A DNA stretch of 64,000 nt, taken from the NCBI RefSeq assembly GCF_024398015.1, contig NZ_CP073747.1:2304501-2368500 (forward strand), written 5' to 3'. A program made the translations under genes and the position numbers. Source of the DNA: Kordiimonas sp. SCSIO 12610 (GTDB taxonomy: Bacteria; Pseudomonadota; Alphaproteobacteria; Sphingomonadales; Kordiimonadaceae). The notes beneath the pieces were generated by a model, which saw nothing but the letters and a program-made list of their open reading frames with translations, searched no databases and was not told the DNA's origin. Below are positions 60,966 through 64,000 of the stretch, piece by piece (the first letter of the stretch is position 1; every line of letters starts with the position of its first letter).

Positions 60966-62305
60966 TGTGGATTGCATTTAAGCTTACCTGGGCAAATCTG
61001 ATCAGCCGACCATTATCAAGCTTGCTCACCATCATAACGCTTTCTGTTGCAGTCGCATTGATATCGCTTTTATTGCAGTTTTCAGCCATCGTTGAAGAAC
61101 GACTGGAGAAAGACACTGCAGGCATTGACTTAATCGTAGGGTCCAAGGGTAGCCCACTTCAGCTTATTTTATCTGCGCTGTTTCATGTTGATGTTCCCAC
61201 AGGCAATATTCCCCTTGCTGATGCACAGCCGATCATGAAACACCCAATGATCAAAAGCGCTACACCGCTCGCCCTCGGTGATAGTTTTCGTGGCTTTAGG
61301 GTTGTCGGCACTACACCAGACTTCATTACCCTGTATGGCGCTAAACTGACTGACGGACGCGTTTGGGAAAGTGCACAGGAGGTGATCATTGGATCCCGCC
61401 TTCAAAAAGAATTGGGTTTGGGTATAGGGCAGCAGTTTGTGACTGCCCACGGCCTCAACATATCTGACGGTGACATAAATCAGCACGCGCATGCCCCCTT
61501 TGAGGTTGTTGGAATTTTGGAGCAAACCAATAGTGTCATTGATCGCCTAATCGTCACCTCCGTAGACAGTGTATGGCGCGCACATGGCACCCTGCCGGAT
61601 CACGAGCATCATGATGATAATGAAGGGCACCACGAAGCTGACGATATTCACGAAGATCAAGATGCACACGATGAACACCAAGATGAACACGAAGAGCATG
61701 ACACACATCAAAACCGTGATGGAGAGCTAACAAATCTCAGAACTATCGACCCGGATGATTTGGAAATCACAGCCCTTTTAATTCAATATAGAACCCCTAT
61801 CGCGGCCGTAAGGCTTCCCCCAACCATCAACAGCCTCAAAGGCATACAAGCCGCAGTTCCCGCTATCGAAATTACCAGACTGTTTCGTCTTTCAGATGGC
61901 CTCGTGAACAGTACACAAATTCTAGGTTTCTTATTGGTCTTGATCGGCGGACTTGGTATTTTCGTTACCATGAGCAACACTGCAGCCCAGAAGGCGTATG
62001 ATATTGCGTTACTACGGTCGATGGGCGCCCGGCCAATTATAATCATGCTTCAACAGATAATCGAAGGCAGTATAATCGCCGCTTTAAGCGGTATTACAGG
62101 AGTAGCATTTGCCCATAGCCTGCTATTTTTCGCATCACAAATTTCTGCCCCCTTGCAGACAATCGGAATTGATGGTGGATTATTTTCCAGTTCCGAATAT
62201 TATCTGTTCTGGGCAACATTACTGATAGGCATAATCGCCTCGGCGTGGCCCGCGATTAAAAACTACAGATTGGACCCAATCATCCTACTTCAGAGAGGTC
62301 GTTAA
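60965..62305 (+). CDS. FtsX-type ABC permease with His-rich periplasmic loop
   Basis: 446 aa. One N-terminal transmembrane helix, a large periplasmic (MacB-PCD-like) domain, then three C-terminal helices (FtsX domain from about residue 315), the usual topology. Within the periplasmic domain, residues about 212-256 form a low-complexity stretch with about eleven His among many Asp and Glu (for example DEHQDEHEEHDTHQ), a likely zinc-binding loop. Coupled to the ATPase by a 1-bp overlap and followed after 1 nt by DUF3299. Confidence 0.9.
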   Translation: MWIAFKLTWANLISRPLSSLLTIITLSVAVALISLLLQFSAIVEERLEKDTAGIDLIVGSKGSPLQLILSALFHVDVPTGNIPLADAQPIMKHPMIKSATPLALGDSFRGFRVVGTTPDFITLYGAKLTDGRVWESAQEVIIGSRLQKELGLGIGQQFVTAHGLNISDGDINQHAHAPFEVVGILEQTNSVIDRLIVTSVDSVWRAHGTLPDHEHHDDNEGHHEADDIHEDQDAHDEHQDEHEEHDTHQNRDGELTNLRTIDPDDLEITALLIQYRTPIAAVRLPPTINSLKGIQAAVPAIEITRLFRLSDGLVNSTQILGFLLVLIGGLGIFVTMSNTAAQKAYDIALLRSMGARPIIIMLQQIIEGSIIAALSGITGVAFAHSLLFFASQISAPLQTIGIDGGLFSSSEYYLFWATLLIGIIASAWPAIKNYRLDPIILLQRGR

Positions 62306-62306
62306 A

Positions 62307-62828
62307 ATGAATATTGTTCAGAGTTTCATCATTACGACGATTTGTGTGCTTGGATTATCTATCACATCGCACGCCCAATTCTTTAAGCAAGAACGTGGCC
62401 TCGACCTTCTTGATGATGGGGAAACGCAAATCTGGCTCCCCGCACCACCACCGCCCGGAGCAATCGATTGGAATATATTGATTGATGTCGAAACCCGCGA
62501 AGAAGTTGTTGATGATTTTATCCAAGCCATTCCAACCTTCCCAGCTCATGTGAAGGTTCTTGATAAAACAACGGTTAAACTAAACGGCTATATGTTGCCC
62601 CTTGAAGCGGGTGACAAACAAAGTCATTTCATCCTACAGGCCTTTCCCCATTCATGTCCTTTTCACCTGGCTGGCGGCCCCGGCGGCTACGTTGAAATCA
62701 TGGCAGATATTCCGATAGAGTTCTCTTATGAACCTGTTTTGATTGAAGGATATTTTCAATTACTTGAGGATTTTTCAGGCGGCGTGTTTTATAGGATTAG
62801 CGCGGCAAGAGTAGTCAAACAAAAGTAA
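62307..62828 (+). CDS. DUF3299 family periplasmic protein
   Basis: 173 aa with signal peptide (cleavage after ITSHA). The motif PHSCPFHLAGGPGGYVEI and the preceding LNGYMLPLEAG are typical of DUF3299; family members often have CPFC-type sequences, whereas here the second Cys is His. Such proteins accompany LolD/FtsX-like transporters in zinc-regulated (zrg-like) operons. It is the last gene of the operon; no clear terminator follows. Confidence 0.85.
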   Translation: MNIVQSFIITTICVLGLSITSHAQFFKQERGLDLLDDGETQIWLPAPPPPGAIDWNILIDVETREEVVDDFIQAIPTFPAHVKVLDKTTVKLNGYMLPLEAGDKQSHFILQAFPHSCPFHLAGGPGGYVEIMADIPIEFSYEPVLIEGYFQLLEDFSGGVFYRISAARVVKQK

Positions 62829-62912
62829 ACTCAAAAATTTCATCCAAGTTTCTAAGCGGTTTTCGTTCATTCAGGGTTGGCTAACCTATGCCTTATGACT
62901 GAACAAAAATCA

Positions 62913-63623
62913 TTAGCCATAGACATACCCAAGGCCATGAACTGTTCTTATTACCGAGGGCTTTGATGGATCAGTTTCAATCTTGCGACGAAGCCTTGAA
63001 ATACGCAAATCTATTGATCGGTCAAAAGGCTCCCAACCTCTATCATGCGCTTGCTCCAACAGCTGATCTCGGCTTAATACTCGCCCCCTATTCTCAGCAA
63101 AAACACAAAGCAGCCTGTATTCCATTGCAGTGATCGGAATTGGCTCGCCTTGCCGATCATATAGTTTCGCTGTTCCCGTATCTAGGCGACAACCGCCAAA
63201 ATCTATGTCGCCCTCATTTTTACTGCCCTGGTGACTATCACCTTGTGGCACTTTACCCCGGCGAATTGCCGCTTTCACCCGTGCCTGTAATTCCCGAAGG
63301 TCCACGGGCTTAACCAGATAGTCATCAGCCCCAAGTTCCAAGCCCAATACTTTGTCAACAATTTCGCCAGCTGCCGTCAACATCATAACTGGAACATTTG
63401 ATCCTTTTCGTATCTCCCGCAAAGTCTCTAAGCCATCAACGCCGGGCATTCGAACATCCAGAATAATGAGGCTAGGTTCACTGGCACCCAGAAGCGAATT
63501 AAGAACGGATGCATTTTCTGCTTCATCCACCTTGTAACCACATTCCCCAAGATGATCTTTCAACATTTTACGGATTGGGGCTTCGTCATCACAAACAATG
63601 ATATGATCTGCGGATACCTGCAT
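62913..63623 (-). CDS. OmpR family response regulator
   Basis: 236 aa from the ATG at 63623-63621, overlapping the upstream stop by 1 bp. Receiver domain with acidic pocket (VCDDEAP), phospho-acceptor Asp56 (LIILDVRMPG) and conserved Lys in LVKPVDL, followed by a winged-helix DNA-binding domain (ITAMEYRLLCVFAENRGRVL, then IDLRISRLRRKIE). Its sensor is probably the truncated upstream protein. Target genes unknown. It is convergent with the DUF3299 gene. Confidence 0.93.
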   Translation of the reverse strand: MQVSADHIIVCDDEAPIRKMLKDHLGECGYKVDEAENASVLNSLLGASEPSLIILDVRMPGVDGLETLREIRKGSNVPVMMLTAAGEIVDKVLGLELGADDYLVKPVDLRELQARVKAAIRRGKVPQGDSHQGSKNEGDIDFGGCRLDTGTAKLYDRQGEPIPITAMEYRLLCVFAENRGRVLSRDQLLEQAHDRGWEPFDRSIDLRISRLRRKIETDPSKPSVIRTVHGLGYVYG

Positions 63624-64000
63624 CAATGCACCTCATCATTAGGTGATAATAGCGAAACAAGTTCCATGAGTTCTTCATTCAAAATCGGCTTTTCAATATG
63701 AGGGCGACCTGACATTTCAAAAAACTTCATGACTTTTTCACTCATCGCATCACCGGTGATAAATCCAATTCTGTCTACACACTCAGGTGCGATTACCTTT
63801 AAGGCCTGATAAAAATCTTCGCCGTCCATACCCGGCATTTTAAAATCACTTAATATAAGATCAAAGGTCTGGCTTTCGAGGATATTCAGCGCCGATTGCG
63901 GGCTAGTGCTTTGCATCGGCTGGAAGCCCTGTTCGGATAAAAGGTCGTAAATCAATTGCGCAACGCCCTCCTCGTCATCAACAATCAATACCGTCTTTTG
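63623..64000 (-). CDS. Receiver domain, probably the C-terminal end of a hybrid histidine kinase, cut by window edge
   Basis: The frame is open from the window end; the visible 125 residues are a full receiver domain: IVDDEEG acidic pocket, phospho-acceptor Asp in LILSDFKMPGMDG, Thr in FITGD and Lys in IEKPI. Because coding runs on beyond 64000 and the domain starts without a good start codon, this is most likely the C-terminal receiver of a hybrid kinase, coupled to the OmpR-type regulator that follows. Confidence 0.85.
   Translation of the reverse strand, partial: QKTVLIVDDEEGVAQLIYDLLSEQGFQPMQSTSPQSALNILESQTFDLILSDFKMPGMDGEDFYQALKVIAPECVDRIGFITGDAMSEKVMKFFEMSGRPHIEKPILNEELMELVSLLSPNDEVH

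Overview
The window reads as chromosome of a moderate-GC, probably marine alphaproteobacterium. Support for this: protein sequences throughout, the one-strand order rpsL-rpsG-fusA-tuf-rpsJ ... rpoA-rplQ with adk after secY, a ChrR/ECF sigma pair with TGATC-type promoters, and DUF6134 and DUF3833 genes. Kordiimonadales or a related order is a guess; nothing in the sequence fixes it. No insertion sequence, phage gene or CRISPR array was seen.

Region 1 (1-34.8 kb, almost all minus strand) is the core information-processing block. In transcription order it holds tRNA-Tyr, tRNA-Gly, tuf copy 2, a terminator, tRNA-Trp, secE, nusG, rplK, rplA, an L10-type leader, rplJ, rplL, rpoB, rpoC and a terminator. 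A strong promoter then starts the fused str-S10-spc-alpha cluster (rpsL to rplQ, about 18 kb), closed by a terminator, followed by htrA and a truncated rarA. The two best promoters (upstream of rpsL and of tRNA-Tyr) share a GC-rich discriminator beginning GCGC, expected of stringently controlled genes. The two tuf copies differ at only four bases.

Region 2 (35-43 kb, plus strand) holds a lone galM, an outer-membrane barrel gene followed by two membrane glycosyltransferases, and a YtrA-type GntR/ABC-2 operon. That operon has a readable promoter and inverted-repeat operator. Its roughly 265-nt leader is built from five hairpins, each followed by the same purine-rich linker at about 50-nt spacing. 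The operon also carries two very small genes (45 and 33 codons) with good ribosome-binding sites. This leader is the most unusual structure in the window.

Region 3 (43-52.4 kb) contains a 23S rRNA methyltransferase, a secreted cyclase-family hydrolase, a two-gene prolidase/trans-3-hydroxyproline dehydratase operon (hydroxyproline-peptide catabolism), a large secreted BNR/VPS10-like propeller protein, and a DUF6134-SDR pair.

Region 4 (52.4-55.9 kb) is an ECF11-like RpoE/ChrR stress locus (DUF3833, MFS transporter, sigma factor, anti-sigma). Matched divergent promoters lie between the MFS and sigma genes. The anti-sigma lacks the CxxC half of its N-terminal zinc site.

Region 5 (56-62.8 kb) contains a MATE exporter, a DUF1826 gene behind a Zur-box-like palindrome, a PhoX-type phosphatase, and an ABC ATPase / FtsX permease with a His-rich loop / DUF3299 operon. 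The last three genes resemble a Zrg-type zinc-uptake module. Together these suggest a zinc-limitation cluster. The window ends in a two-component system (OmpR-type regulator and the receiver end of a second protein).
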